A stretch of DNA of 64,000 nucleotides from Burkholderia pseudomultivorans (GTDB taxonomy: Bacteria; Pseudomonadota; Gammaproteobacteria; Burkholderiales; Burkholderiaceae), in contig NZ_CP013378.1 of NCBI RefSeq assembly GCF_001718415.1, forward strand, positions 4,464,001 to 4,528,000, given 5' to 3'. The stretch's first letter is position 1, and every line of letters begins with the position of its first letter. Position numbers and translations under genes: made by a program. Below, piece after piece: positions 48,797 through 57,238 of this stretch. A model generated the notes under the pieces. It made no database searches and was not told the origin of the DNA. It worked only from the letters and a program-made list of their open reading frames with translations.

Positions 48797-49000
48797 GATG
48801 GTTCCTGATGAAGGATGGGTGAGCCGGTGGAAACGGCGTCACGCGCGCGGGCGAATGCCAGGGGAAAGACACTCGCCCGCGCGGCTGCCGTGCCGCAACA
48901 AGCGATGCCTCAGGACATCCGGGGGGAAAGGAAGGCGTGGGTCATCGGTTGTCTCCTTGCTGTAGTAGTTGAGGCCGAAGGGCGGCCGTGCGTTTTATAT

Positions 49001-49016
49001 TGCAAGGTCGATGCCA
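49001..49016 (-). promoter_or_regulatory. Sigma-54 promoter of dctA
   Basis: On the minus strand TGGCATCGACCTTGCA fits TGGCAY-N5-TTGCA exactly. The start site would be near 48990, giving a leader of about 190 bases. The activator is presumably DctD, encoded in the same operon. Confidence 0.85.
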
Positions 49017-49075
49017 GCTTCCCGAAATCCCTCAAGCCGTTGTTTTCATTGTATTTCCCGTCATGCGGCATGCAA

Positions 49076-49101
49076 GGAAATCCGGGATTCCGGAAATCCG
49101 G
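49076..49101. promoter_or_regulatory. Repeated GGAAATCCGG boxes, candidate DctD enhancer
   Basis: GGAAATCCGG occurs twice (49076-49085 and 49092-49101), one and a half helical turns apart, about 90-110 bases upstream of the predicted dctA start. Spacing is right for a sigma-54 enhancer. Assignment to DctD is inference. Confidence 0.5.
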
Positions 49102-49104
49102 AAA

Positions 49105-49132
49105 GCATCCGTCCGGCGATCCGGACGGATGC
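49105..49132 (-). terminator. Hairpin between actP and dctA
   Basis: A perfect 12-bp stem GCATCCGTCCGG/CCGGACGGATGC (49105-49116 with 49121-49132) with a 4-base loop lies 18 bases past the actP stop. On the minus strand only TTT follows, so it may be a weak terminator for actP. Apart from this and the boxes listed, the 48797-49150 gap has no gene. Confidence 0.5.
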
Positions 49133-49150
49133 GGCGTTTGATCGGATCAA

Positions 49151-50836
49151 TCAGTGCTGCACGGCCTGCCCGGCAAGCACGCCCGTCTGCGCGTAGAACT
49201 CCTGCTGCGCGAAGGCATCGCGCTCGCGCCGCGCGCGCTCGCCGCGGTCCGCGAGCGAGCCCAGCACGATCCCGACGAACGCGAGCGGCACCGAGACCAG
49301 CGCCGGGTTGTCGAGGAACACCGGCGCATGCGCGTGGTGCAGCACGTCGACCCACACCGACTTCGACAGCACCGTGAGCGCCACGGCCGACACGAGGCCG
49401 AGGCCGCCGCCGAGCACCGCGCCGCGCGTCGTCATGCCGCGCCAGAAGATCGACATCGCGAGCACCGGGAAATTCGCGCTGGCGGCCACCGCGGCGACGA
49501 GACCGACCATGAACGCGACGTTTACGTGCTCGAACAGGATCGACAGCCCGATCGCGACCGCCGACAGGCCGATCGTCGCCGCGCGCGAGATGCGCATCTC
49601 GAGCCGCTCGTCGGGCTTGCCGCGCGCCCACATCTGCGCGTACAGGTCGTGCGAGATGGTCGTCGCGCCGGCGAGCGTCAGCCCGGCGACCACCGCGAGG
49701 ATCGTCGCGAACGTGACGGCCGCGATGAACCCGTAGAACCCGTTGCCGCCGACCGCCTGCGCGAGCTTCACCGCCACCATGTTCGAACCGCCGAGCAGGT
49801 CGCGCGTCAGGTTGAAGGTGCCGTCCGCGCCGAGCCGGAAGAATTCCGGATGCTGCGCGAGCAGCACGATCGCCGAGAAGCCGATCACGAAGGTCAGCAG
49901 GTAGAAGTAGCCGATGAAGCCGGTCGCATACAGCACCGACTTGCGCGCCTCCCTCGCGTTCGGCACCGTGAAGAAGCGCATCAGGATGTGCGGGAAGCCC
50001 GCGGTGCCGAACATCAGCGCGATGCCGAGCGACAGCGCGTTGGCCGGGTCGCGGATCAGCTTGCCGGGGCCCATGATCCCGAGCGCGCCCGGGTGCACGG
50101 CCACCGCGCGGCGAAACATCTCGTCGACGCTGAAACCGAACTCGCCGAGCGCGAGCAACGCGAGCAGCGTCGCGCCGCACAGCAGCAGCACCGCCTTGAT
50201 CACCTGCACCCAGGTGGTGGCCGTCATCCCGCCGAAGAACACGTAGACGACCATCAGCACGCCGACGATCAGCTCGGCGGCGCCGTACGACAGCCCGAAC
50301 AGCAGCTGGATCAGCTTGCCGGCGCCGACCATCTGCACGACCAGGTACAGCACGACGATCGTCAGCGCGTTCGCGGACGTGAGCAGCCGGATCGGCCGCT
50401 GCGCGAAGCGGTACGCGACGACGTCGACGAACGTGAACCGGCCGAGGTTGCGCAGCGGCTCGGCGATCAGGAACATCACGAACGGCCAGCCGACCAGGAA
50501 GCCGATCGAATAGATCAGCCCGTCGAAGCCGAACATGAACACCATCCCGGACAGCCCGAGGAACGACGCGGCCGACATGTAGTCGCCCGCGATCGCGAGC
50601 CCGTTCTGCAGGCCCGTGATGCCGCCGCCGGCCGTATAGAAGTCGCGCGTCGAACGCGTGCGCCGCGCGGCCCAGCGCGTCAGCGCAAGCGTCGCGAACA
50701 CGAACGCGAAGAACATCGCGATCGCGACCGGATTCAGCTCGACCCGGTCGGGCATCGGGCCCGCCACCGAGACCGCGTGGGCCGAGCTGCACAGCAAGGT
50801 GAAGAACGCGCCGAGCGCTGTCGATGAACGTCGCAT
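49151..50836 (-). CDS. actP: Cation/monocarboxylate symporter, ActP type
   Basis: A 561-residue sodium:solute symporter family protein with a signal-like N-terminus and about thirteen helices. TRDFYTAGGGITGLQNGLAIAGDYMSAASFLG is the SSS-family signature; GTAGFPHILMRFFTVPNAREAR and ISHDLYAQMW are typical of ActP. E. coli ActP carries acetate and glycolate; the exact substrate here is not proven. The DUF485 gene yjcH directly upstream is the usual partner. Confidence 0.92.
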   Translation of the reverse strand: MRRSSTALGAFFTLLCSSAHAVSVAGPMPDRVELNPVAIAMFFAFVFATLALTRWAARRTRSTRDFYTAGGGITGLQNGLAIAGDYMSAASFLGLSGMVFMFGFDGLIYSIGFLVGWPFVMFLIAEPLRNLGRFTFVDVVAYRFAQRPIRLLTSANALTIVVLYLVVQMVGAGKLIQLLFGLSYGAAELIVGVLMVVYVFFGGMTATTWVQVIKAVLLLCGATLLALLALGEFGFSVDEMFRRAVAVHPGALGIMGPGKLIRDPANALSLGIALMFGTAGFPHILMRFFTVPNAREARKSVLYATGFIGYFYLLTFVIGFSAIVLLAQHPEFFRLGADGTFNLTRDLLGGSNMVAVKLAQAVGGNGFYGFIAAVTFATILAVVAGLTLAGATTISHDLYAQMWARGKPDERLEMRISRAATIGLSAVAIGLSILFEHVNVAFMVGLVAAVAASANFPVLAMSIFWRGMTTRGAVLGGGLGLVSAVALTVLSKSVWVDVLHHAHAPVFLDNPALVSVPLAFVGIVLGSLADRGERARRERDAFAQQEFYAQTGVLAGQAVQH

Positions 50837-50847
50837 CGTGCCCTCCG

Positions 50848-51153
50848 TCAAGTGCGGGCGAGGATCGCGTCGACCTGGCGGTCGAACGCACGATTCGCGC
50901 GCAGCACGTAGCACGCAGTCAGGCCGATCGCGATCGCGATGATCGCGACGCCCGCGACGATCCCGACCGTCGTCGTCGCGCCGCGGTACAGCGGCGCGGC
51001 GAGCACGTGCGGCGCGAGCGCGACGAGCAGGATGAAGCCGTAGTAGGTCGCGATCATCAGCGCCGTCAGCACGAAGCTGAAGCGGCGCCGCGCGCGTACG
51101 AGCTGCTGGTAGTCGCGGCGCGCCGTGACCGATTCGATGACGGAAAGCTCCAT
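50848..51153 (-). CDS. yjcH: DUF485 membrane protein YjcH
   Basis: A 101-residue protein with two TM helices (about 27-48 and 62-83). The motif DYQQLVRARRRFSFVLTALM is typical of DUF485. It lies 11 bases upstream of actP; this pair is conserved in Proteobacteria and DUF485 proteins probably assist the symporter. No enzymatic motif is seen. Confidence 0.9.
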   Translation of the reverse strand: MELSVIESVTARRDYQQLVRARRRFSFVLTALMIATYYGFILLVALAPHVLAAPLYRGATTTVGIVAGVAIIAIAIGLTACYVLRANRAFDRQVDAILART

Positions 51154-51266
51154 GGTGTCTCCTTTCGCCCGCCGTCGCATGCGACGGGCGTATCGTGGTG
51201 GGCCGGCGCGCGAACCGCTCCGCCCGCGCCGCGGCGGCAAACCGATGCGAAAAACCGTGCGGGCCG

Positions 51267-52472
51267 TCAGACCACGCGCTCGGACCGCAGCCGCGCGACC
51301 TCGTCCGCCGACAGCCCGAGCCAGCCGCCCAGCACGGCCTCCGTGTCGGCGCCGAGCACCGGCGGTGCGCCGCGCACCGGCAGCCGCGCGCCGTCGAACC
51401 GGTACGGCGGCGCGAGCACGTCGACCGCGCCCGCGACCGGATGCGGCTGCCGCGTGACGAGCCCGGCACGCGTCGCGCGCTCGGACGTCAGCGCCTCGTG
51501 CAGCCCGAGCACTTCGCCGCACGGAATGCCGGCGTCGGCGAGCGCCGCGAGCAGCTTCGCGCGCGGCCGGCGCGCGAGTTCGCGGCGCAGCTCGGGCAGC
51601 AGGTCGGCGCGGTTTTCCGAGCGGCCGAGGTTGGTCACGAAACGCGCGTCGGCAGCGAGGTCGGGTCGTTCGAGCACGTCGCAAAAGCGCGCGAACTGCG
51701 TGTTGTTGCCGACCGTGATCACGAGCGGGCCGTCGGCCGCGTCGAACACGCCGTACGGCACGATCGACGGATGCGCGTTGCCGTAGCGCGGCGGATCCTC
51801 GCCCGTCAGCAGTGCATCGAGCCCGTAGTACGCGGTGATCATCAGCCCGCAGTCGAACAGCGCCATCTCGACGCGCCGGCCGCGCCCGGTCGTCTCACGC
51901 TCGACCAGCGCGGCGAGGATCGCCTGCGCCGAATACATGCCGGTGAACAGGTCGACCGCCGCGACGCCGAACTTCAGCGGCGGCTGGTCGGCCTCGCCGT
52001 TCAGCGCCATCAGCCCGGCCTCGCCCTGCACGACGAGGTCGTAGCCGGGCCGCGCGGCCTCGGCGCCCGAGCGGTCGTAGCCCGAAATCGCGCAGTGCAC
52101 GAGACGCGGATTCAGTGCCGCGAGCGCGTCGTAGCCGAGGCCGAGCTTTTCCGCGCCGCCGAACTTGAAGTTGTGGATCAGCACGTCGGCCTGCGCGGCC
52201 AGTTCGCGCGCAAGGCGCCGGCCCGCATCCGTCTGCAGGTCGACGCAGATCGAGCGCTTGCTGCGGTTCACGCTGTTGAAGTAGGTGGTCTCGGTATCGC
52301 CGATCCGCAGCCCCCAGTCGCGCGTGTCGTCGCCGCGCGCCGGATGCTCGACCTTGATCACTTCCGCGCCGAAATCGGCGAGCACCATCGCACACCACGG
52401 ACCCGCGAGCACGCGCGAGAAATCGAGCACCTTCACGCCGGCGAGCGGCAACGCGCGCGGTTCGTTCGTCAT
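51267..52472 (-). CDS. CaiB/BaiF family acyl-CoA transferase
   Basis: A 401-residue class III CoA-transferase. Motifs are VLDFSRVLAGPWCAMVLADFG at the N-terminus, EVIKVEHPARGDDTRDWG, and LVHCAISGYDRSG, close to the catalytic Asp region of the family (ADVLIHNFKFGGAEKLGLG precedes). Such enzymes activate acids by moving CoA from succinyl-CoA or a product CoA ester. The ATG at 52472 has GGAGACAGGG upstream. As last gene of an acyl-CoA dehydrogenase operon it probably activates the pathway's acid. Confidence 0.92.
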   Translation of the reverse strand: MTNEPRALPLAGVKVLDFSRVLAGPWCAMVLADFGAEVIKVEHPARGDDTRDWGLRIGDTETTYFNSVNRSKRSICVDLQTDAGRRLARELAAQADVLIHNFKFGGAEKLGLGYDALAALNPRLVHCAISGYDRSGAEAARPGYDLVVQGEAGLMALNGEADQPPLKFGVAAVDLFTGMYSAQAILAALVERETTGRGRRVEMALFDCGLMITAYYGLDALLTGEDPPRYGNAHPSIVPYGVFDAADGPLVITVGNNTQFARFCDVLERPDLAADARFVTNLGRSENRADLLPELRRELARRPRAKLLAALADAGIPCGEVLGLHEALTSERATRAGLVTRQPHPVAGAVDVLAPPYRFDGARLPVRGAPPVLGADTEAVLGGWLGLSADEVARLRSERVV

Positions 52473-52501
52473 CCCTGTCTCCTCCATTCGGGTGGTCGCG
52501 C

Positions 52502-53638
52502 TTACCGTTTCGACAGCGCGATATAGCGTGCGAGATGGTGGTCCTCGTCGCCGAGCTGGTGATCGATCATCACGAGGCGCTTCGCATAGTGCGACAGCGG
52601 CAGTTCCCAGGTCATGCCGATCCCGCCGTGCAGCTGGATGCTCTCCTCGGCGACGAGCGTGCCGATCCGGCCGATCGTGTATTTCGCCGCCGCGAGCGCG
52701 CGTTCGCGCACCAGGCGCGGCGCATCGAGCTGTGCGGCCGCGTTGATCACCGCCGAGCGCGCCTGCTCGACCTCGAGCAGCAGGTCGGCCATGCGGTGCT
52801 GCAGCGCCTGGAAGCTGCCGATCGGCATACCGAACTGCTTGCGCGTGCGCAGGTAGTCCAGCGTGTATTCCTTCGCCACGTCCATCGCGCCGAGCGCCTG
52901 CGCCGACAGCGCGAGCAGCCCGAAGCCGAGCACCTGTTCGAGCCGTGCGGCGCCCTGCTCGCCGTGCGGATCGACGAGCGCGGCATCGGCCGGCAGGGCG
53001 ACGCGCTCGAAGCGCAGTTCGGCCGCGCGGCCGCCGTCGATCTTCCGGTAGTCGCGCAGCGACACGCCCGGTGCGTCGGCGGGCACGACGAACAGGCCGA
53101 TGCCGGCCGCGTCGTCGTCGGCGCCGGCCACGCGCGCGCTGACGACGAAGAATGCGGCCTGCGCGGCCTGCTCGACGACGCCCTTCGCGCCCGTCAACAC
53201 CCAGCCGTCACCGGAACGCTCGGCGCGCGTGCGCACGGTCGTCAGTTCGTAGTGCGAGCCCGGCTCGTCGTGCGCGAACGCGGCGCTCGCGCTGCCGTCG
53301 ATCAGCGCCGCGAGCTTCGCGCGATGCGCGTCGCCGCCGGCGAGCGCAAGCGCGCGCCCCGCGAGCAAGGCGCCGAGAAACGGTTCGACGACGAGCCCGC
53401 GGCCGAGGCATTCGAACACCACCGCGATATCGAAGCCCGCGCCGCCGAAGCCGCCGTCGGCCTCCGGAAACAGCGCGCCGATCGCGCCGAGCTCGGCGAA
53501 GCGCTGCCACATCGCGCGATCGAAGCCGTCGGCCGACTGCGCGATGCGATCGCGCACCGCGAACGGATACTGCTCGGCGATGAAGCGGTTCAACGTGTCC
53601 GCCAGCATCCGGCGGTCTTCTGTGTGCTGGAAATCCAT
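52502..53638 (-). CDS. Acyl-CoA dehydrogenase (small, 378 residues)
   Basis: A FAD-dependent acyl-CoA dehydrogenase. The helical N-terminus reads DFQHTEDRRMLADTLNRFI, the middle domain includes WVLTGAKGVVEQAAQAAFF, and the C-terminal domain has RKQFGMPIGSFQALQHRMADL and QLHGGIGMTWELPLSHYAKR. The Glu of TWEL sits where the catalytic base of the family is expected. It is paired with a second dehydrogenase gene 10 bases upstream, like the large/small pairs acting on dicarboxyl- or sterol-CoA esters. The substrate is unknown. Confidence 0.92.
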   Translation of the reverse strand: MDFQHTEDRRMLADTLNRFIAEQYPFAVRDRIAQSADGFDRAMWQRFAELGAIGALFPEADGGFGGAGFDIAVVFECLGRGLVVEPFLGALLAGRALALAGGDAHRAKLAALIDGSASAAFAHDEPGSHYELTTVRTRAERSGDGWVLTGAKGVVEQAAQAAFFVVSARVAGADDDAAGIGLFVVPADAPGVSLRDYRKIDGGRAAELRFERVALPADAALVDPHGEQGAARLEQVLGFGLLALSAQALGAMDVAKEYTLDYLRTRKQFGMPIGSFQALQHRMADLLLEVEQARSAVINAAAQLDAPRLVRERALAAAKYTIGRIGTLVAEESIQLHGGIGMTWELPLSHYAKRLVMIDHQLGDEDHHLARYIALSKR

Positions 53639-53648
53639 CGTCGCCCCC

Positions 53649-54857
53649 TTACAGCCCGAGCATCATCTTCGCGATGATGTTCTTCTGGATCTCGTTCGAG
53701 CCGCCGAAGATCGACAGCTTGCGGTTGTTGAAGTACTGCAGCGCCGCGCTCGCGGCTTCGTCGGGCCCGACCGGCTCGCCGTCGTAGTCGGCGTCGAGCG
53801 CGTCGTCGACGAACGGCTGCGCATACGGCCCCATCGCGCGCCGCATCAGCGACGTGATCTCCTGGCGGATCTGCGTGCCGCGGATCTTCAGCATCGAGCT
53901 TTCCGCGCCCGGCGCGCCGCCGCCCGCGACCGCGGCGAGCACGCGCAGGTTGGTCGTGCGCATGTTGTCGAGCTCGATCTCGACGCGCGCGACGCGCGCC
54001 GCGAAGAACGGATCGTCGGCGAGCGGCCGGCCGTTCTTCGTCAGCTTCGCGGCGACCGCGCGCAGCCGGTCGAGCGCGGCCGTCGAGAAGCCGACGCCCG
54101 CGATGTTGGTGCGCTCGTAGGTGAGCAGGTATTTCGCATAGGTCCAGCCGCGGTTCTCCTCGCCGACGAGGTTCTCGGCCGGCACGCGCACGTCGGTGAA
54201 GAACACCTCGTTGACTTCGTGCTCGCCGTCGAGCGTGACGATCGGGCGCACCTCGACGCCCGGCGTGTTCATGTCGATCAGCAGGAAGCTAATGCCCTCC
54301 TGCTTGCGCACGTCGGTCGCGGTGCGCACGAGGCAGAAGATCATGTTCGCGTAGTGGCCGAGCGTGGTCCACGTCTTCTGGCCGTTCACGATGTAGTGAT
54401 CGCCCTGCGCGTCCCTGCGCCGCACCGCGCTCGTCTTCACCGACGCGAGATCCGAGCCGGCGCCCGGCTCCGAGTAGCCCTGGCACCACCAGTCGGAGCC
54501 GTCGAGGATGCGCGGCAGCCAGTGGCGCTTCTGCGCTTCGCTGCCGTACTTGATCAGCACCGGCCCGAGCATGTTCACGCCGAACGGCACGATGCGCGGC
54601 GCGCCCGCGAGCGCGCACTCGTTGTCGAACAGGAACTTCTGCGCGACGCTCCAGCCGGGGCCGCCGTATTCGCGCGGCCAGTGGCTCGCGAGCCAGCCGC
54701 GCGCGTTGAGGATCGCATGCCATTCGCGCATGTCGTCGCGCGTCAGGTGCAGGCCGCCCTTCACCTTGCGCGCCATGCGCTCGGGCAGTTCAGCGGCGAG
54801 GAAGCGCTGCACGTCGGTGCGGAACGCTTCCTCTTCGGGAGTGAAATTGAGGTCCAT
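53649..54857 (-). CDS. Acyl-CoA dehydrogenase (large, 402 residues)
   Basis: A second acyl-CoA dehydrogenase. WHAILNARGWLASHWPREYGGPGWS, QGYSEPGAGSDLASVKTSA and YIVNGQKTWTTLGHYANM are the flavin and substrate-binding segments; NRKLSIFGGSNEIQKNIIAK is the C-terminal FAD motif. It resembles the large partner of heteromeric dehydrogenases such as PimC, but that is inference from length and pairing. It lies 31 bases after the hydratase/dehydrogenase gene. Confidence 0.92.
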   Translation of the reverse strand: MDLNFTPEEEAFRTDVQRFLAAELPERMARKVKGGLHLTRDDMREWHAILNARGWLASHWPREYGGPGWSVAQKFLFDNECALAGAPRIVPFGVNMLGPVLIKYGSEAQKRHWLPRILDGSDWWCQGYSEPGAGSDLASVKTSAVRRRDAQGDHYIVNGQKTWTTLGHYANMIFCLVRTATDVRKQEGISFLLIDMNTPGVEVRPIVTLDGEHEVNEVFFTDVRVPAENLVGEENRGWTYAKYLLTYERTNIAGVGFSTAALDRLRAVAAKLTKNGRPLADDPFFAARVARVEIELDNMRTTNLRVLAAVAGGGAPGAESSMLKIRGTQIRQEITSLMRRAMGPYAQPFVDDALDADYDGEPVGPDEAASAALQYFNNRKLSIFGGSNEIQKNIIAKMMLGL

Positions 54858-54888
54858 CGTAAGTCCGTTGCGAATGCGGTGGCGGGGT

Positions 54889-57021
54889 TCAGTCGACGCG
54901 GTTCAGGCTCGCGAAATCCGCGCCGCGCCCGACGAGTTCGACGAGCAGCGGCGACGGCGTCCAGAACAGCGGATCCTCCTTCGCGAACGCGCGGATGTCG
55001 GCGAGCACGTTCGCAAGGCCGACCGTGTCCGCGTAGTGCATCGGGCCGCCGCGATAGCGCGGGAAGCCGTAGCCGTGCAGGAACACCGCGTCGACGTCGA
55101 GCGGACGCAGCGCGATCTTCTCGTGCACGACGTTCGCGCCTTCGTTGATCATCGCCGCGAGGTAGCGGCGCAGGATTTCGTCGTCGGTGAACGTGCGCGG
55201 CGCGATGCCCTTCTTCGCGCGCTCTTCCGCGACGATCGCCTCGACTTCCGGGTCCGGCGTGCCGACGCGCGCGCCGTCCGGATACAGGTAGTAGCCGCAC
55301 CCGGTCTTCTGGCCGAACCAGCCGCGCTCGCACAGCCGGTCGGAAATTTCCACGTAGCGCGCGCGCGGGTCGCGCGTCGCCGCGCGGCGCTTGCGGGTCG
55401 CCCAGCCGATGTCGCCGCCCGCGAGGTCGACGACCTGGAACGGGCCCATCGGGAAGCCGAATTCGCGCACCGCGCGATCGATCTGGTACGGCGACGCGCC
55501 GTCTTCCATCAGATAGTCGGCCGCGGTGCGATAGACCGCGAGGATCCGGTTGCCGATGAAGCCGTCGCACACGCCGGCGCGCACCGGCGTCTTCTTCAGC
55601 TGCTTCGCGAGCGCGAACGCGGTCGCGACGACGTCCGCGCTCACGCGGGCCGGCACGACGATCTCGAGCAGCTTCATCACGTTGGCCGGCGAGAAGAAAT
55701 GCAGGCCGATCACGTCGGACGGCCGGTCGATGCTCGCGGCGATCCGGTCGATGTCGAGATACGACGTGTTGGTCGCGAGCACCGCGCCCGGCTTGCACAC
55801 GCGCGCGAGTTCGGCGAACACGGCCTGCTTCACCGCCATGTCCTCGAACACGGCCTCGATCACGACGTCGGCCTGCGCGAGCGCGTCGTACGACGTGCTG
55901 CCCTTGAAGCGCGCGAGCCGCGCCGCGCGCGCGGCCGGCGTCATGCGCCCCTTCGCGACGAGGCCGTCGTAGACCTTCTCGACATGCGCGCGGCCGCGCG
56001 CGAGCGACGCTTCGTCGCGTTCGATCATCGTCACGGGCAGCCCCGCGTCGAGCGCCGAGACCGCGATGCCCGCGCCCATCGTGCCGCCGCCGACCACGCC
56101 GATGCGCTCGACCGGCCGCGCGTTCGCGCGGCGCGCCTCGGGCGCCTTTGCGGCTTCGCGCTCCGCGAAGAACGCATGCACGAGGCCCGCGCGCTGCGGG
56201 CTGTCGATGCACTGCAGGAACAGGCTGCGCTCGAGCTTCATCCCCGCGTCGAACGGCTGCGTGAGCGCGGCTTCGACCGCGTCGACGATCTTCGCCGGCG
56301 AGAACAGCCCGCGCGACTTCTTCGGCAGCTCGGCGCGCGCCGCGTCGATCGCGGCCTGCGCGGCCGCGCGATCGGCGAGGCCATGCGCATCGCGCGTGCG
56401 CCGCACGCCGGCGCCGAGCGACAGCAGTTCCTGCGCATACGCGAGACCTTCGGCGAGCGTGTCGTCGCTGTGCGCGACGCGATCGACGAGGCCGAGCGCG
56501 AGCGCCTCGTCCGCGCCCACGTGGCGGCCGGTCAGCATCAGGTCGAGCGCGGCCTGCGCGCCGATCAGCCGCGGCGCGCGCTGCGTGCCGCCCGCGCCCG
56601 GCAGCAGGCCGAGCGTGACCTCGGGCAGGCCGAGCTTCGCGCCCGGCACCGCGAGCCGGTAATGCGCGGCGAGCGCGACCTCGAGGCCGCCGCCGAGCGT
56701 CGCGCCGTGCAGCGCGACCACCACCGGCTTCGCGCTCGATTCGATGCGCGCGCAGACGTCGGGCAGCGACGGCGGCACCGGCGGCTTGCCGAATTCGCGG
56801 ATGTCGGCGCCCGCGATGAAGTTGCGGCCGGCGCCGACGATCAGCACCGCGCGGACCGCGTCGTCGGCCTGCGCGGCGTCGAGCGCGTCGGCGAGGCCGC
56901 GCCGCACGTCGGCGGACAGCGCATTGACCGGCGCATGATCGATCGTGACGACCAGCACCTTGTCGCGGCGCTCGCGCGTGACGGTGGCGGCCGGGGTATC
57001 GGGGAAAGCGGGTGAATTCAT
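54889..57021 (-). CDS. Fused enoyl-CoA hydratase / 3-hydroxyacyl-CoA dehydrogenase
   Basis: A 710-residue bifunctional enzyme of the FadB/PimF type. Residues 1-190 are an enoyl-CoA hydratase (AGRNFIAGADIREFG, HGATLGGGLEVALAAHYRL oxyanion region). An NAD-binding domain starts near 305 (IGVVGGGTMGAGIA) and continues with GLHFFSPANVMKLLEIV and GVCDGFIGNRILAVYR. A C-terminal domain has GYGFPRYRGGPMHYAD. It performs the two middle steps of beta-oxidation. The start at 57021 follows GGAGACACG. It is the first gene of the operon, divergent from the LysR gene. Confidence 0.95.
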   Translation of the reverse strand: MNSPAFPDTPAATVTRERRDKVLVVTIDHAPVNALSADVRRGLADALDAAQADDAVRAVLIVGAGRNFIAGADIREFGKPPVPPSLPDVCARIESSAKPVVVALHGATLGGGLEVALAAHYRLAVPGAKLGLPEVTLGLLPGAGGTQRAPRLIGAQAALDLMLTGRHVGADEALALGLVDRVAHSDDTLAEGLAYAQELLSLGAGVRRTRDAHGLADRAAAQAAIDAARAELPKKSRGLFSPAKIVDAVEAALTQPFDAGMKLERSLFLQCIDSPQRAGLVHAFFAEREAAKAPEARRANARPVERIGVVGGGTMGAGIAVSALDAGLPVTMIERDEASLARGRAHVEKVYDGLVAKGRMTPAARAARLARFKGSTSYDALAQADVVIEAVFEDMAVKQAVFAELARVCKPGAVLATNTSYLDIDRIAASIDRPSDVIGLHFFSPANVMKLLEIVVPARVSADVVATAFALAKQLKKTPVRAGVCDGFIGNRILAVYRTAADYLMEDGASPYQIDRAVREFGFPMGPFQVVDLAGGDIGWATRKRRAATRDPRARYVEISDRLCERGWFGQKTGCGYYLYPDGARVGTPDPEVEAIVAEERAKKGIAPRTFTDDEILRRYLAAMINEGANVVHEKIALRPLDVDAVFLHGYGFPRYRGGPMHYADTVGLANVLADIRAFAKEDPLFWTPSPLLVELVGRGADFASLNRVD

Positions 57022-57124
57022 CGTGTCTCCTTGACGCGGCGGCGCGTGCATCGGCGCCGGATTCGCGAAAGCGGAAAAGCAGGAACGCGGAAAAGATCCG
57101 GCTGCATGCCGGGCATGACTCGAT

Positions 57125-57140
57125 TCTCGATTGATCGAGA
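57125..57140. promoter_or_regulatory. Palindrome in the LysR-divergent promoter region
   Basis: TCTCGA-TTGA-TCGAGA is a perfect 6-bp inverted repeat about 105 bases upstream of the operon start. It is a candidate regulator site together with 57174-57190. Confidence 0.45.
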
Positions 57141-57173
57141 TTCATTGACAATTCCAGCAAGCTTTTACAAGCT

Positions 57174-57190
57174 GTCAAGTCTCACTTGAC
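57174..57190. promoter_or_regulatory. GTCAAGT/ACTTGAC palindrome upstream of the LysR gene
   Basis: GTCAAGT (57174-57180) and ACTTGAC (57184-57190) form a perfect 7-bp inverted repeat with a 3-base spacer. It lies 49 bases before the LysR start and 153 before the acyl-CoA operon start, a position suited to control of both. Confidence 0.55.
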
Positions 57191-57238
57191 ATTGACGACG
57201 CCAACCGCCCGCCAAAGGGGACGGATCGGAGCATACGC

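Noticed and set aside
48895..48909. Second sigma-54-like sequence before dctA (GGCAT...TTGC on the minus strand)
   Set aside because: GG and GC are 11 rather than 10 bases apart, while the site at 49001-49016 has correct spacing.
54508..57015. 835-codon plus-strand frame opposite the hydratase/dehydrogenase
   Set aside because: Shadow of a well-supported minus-strand gene; composition is typical of antisense frames in high-GC DNA.
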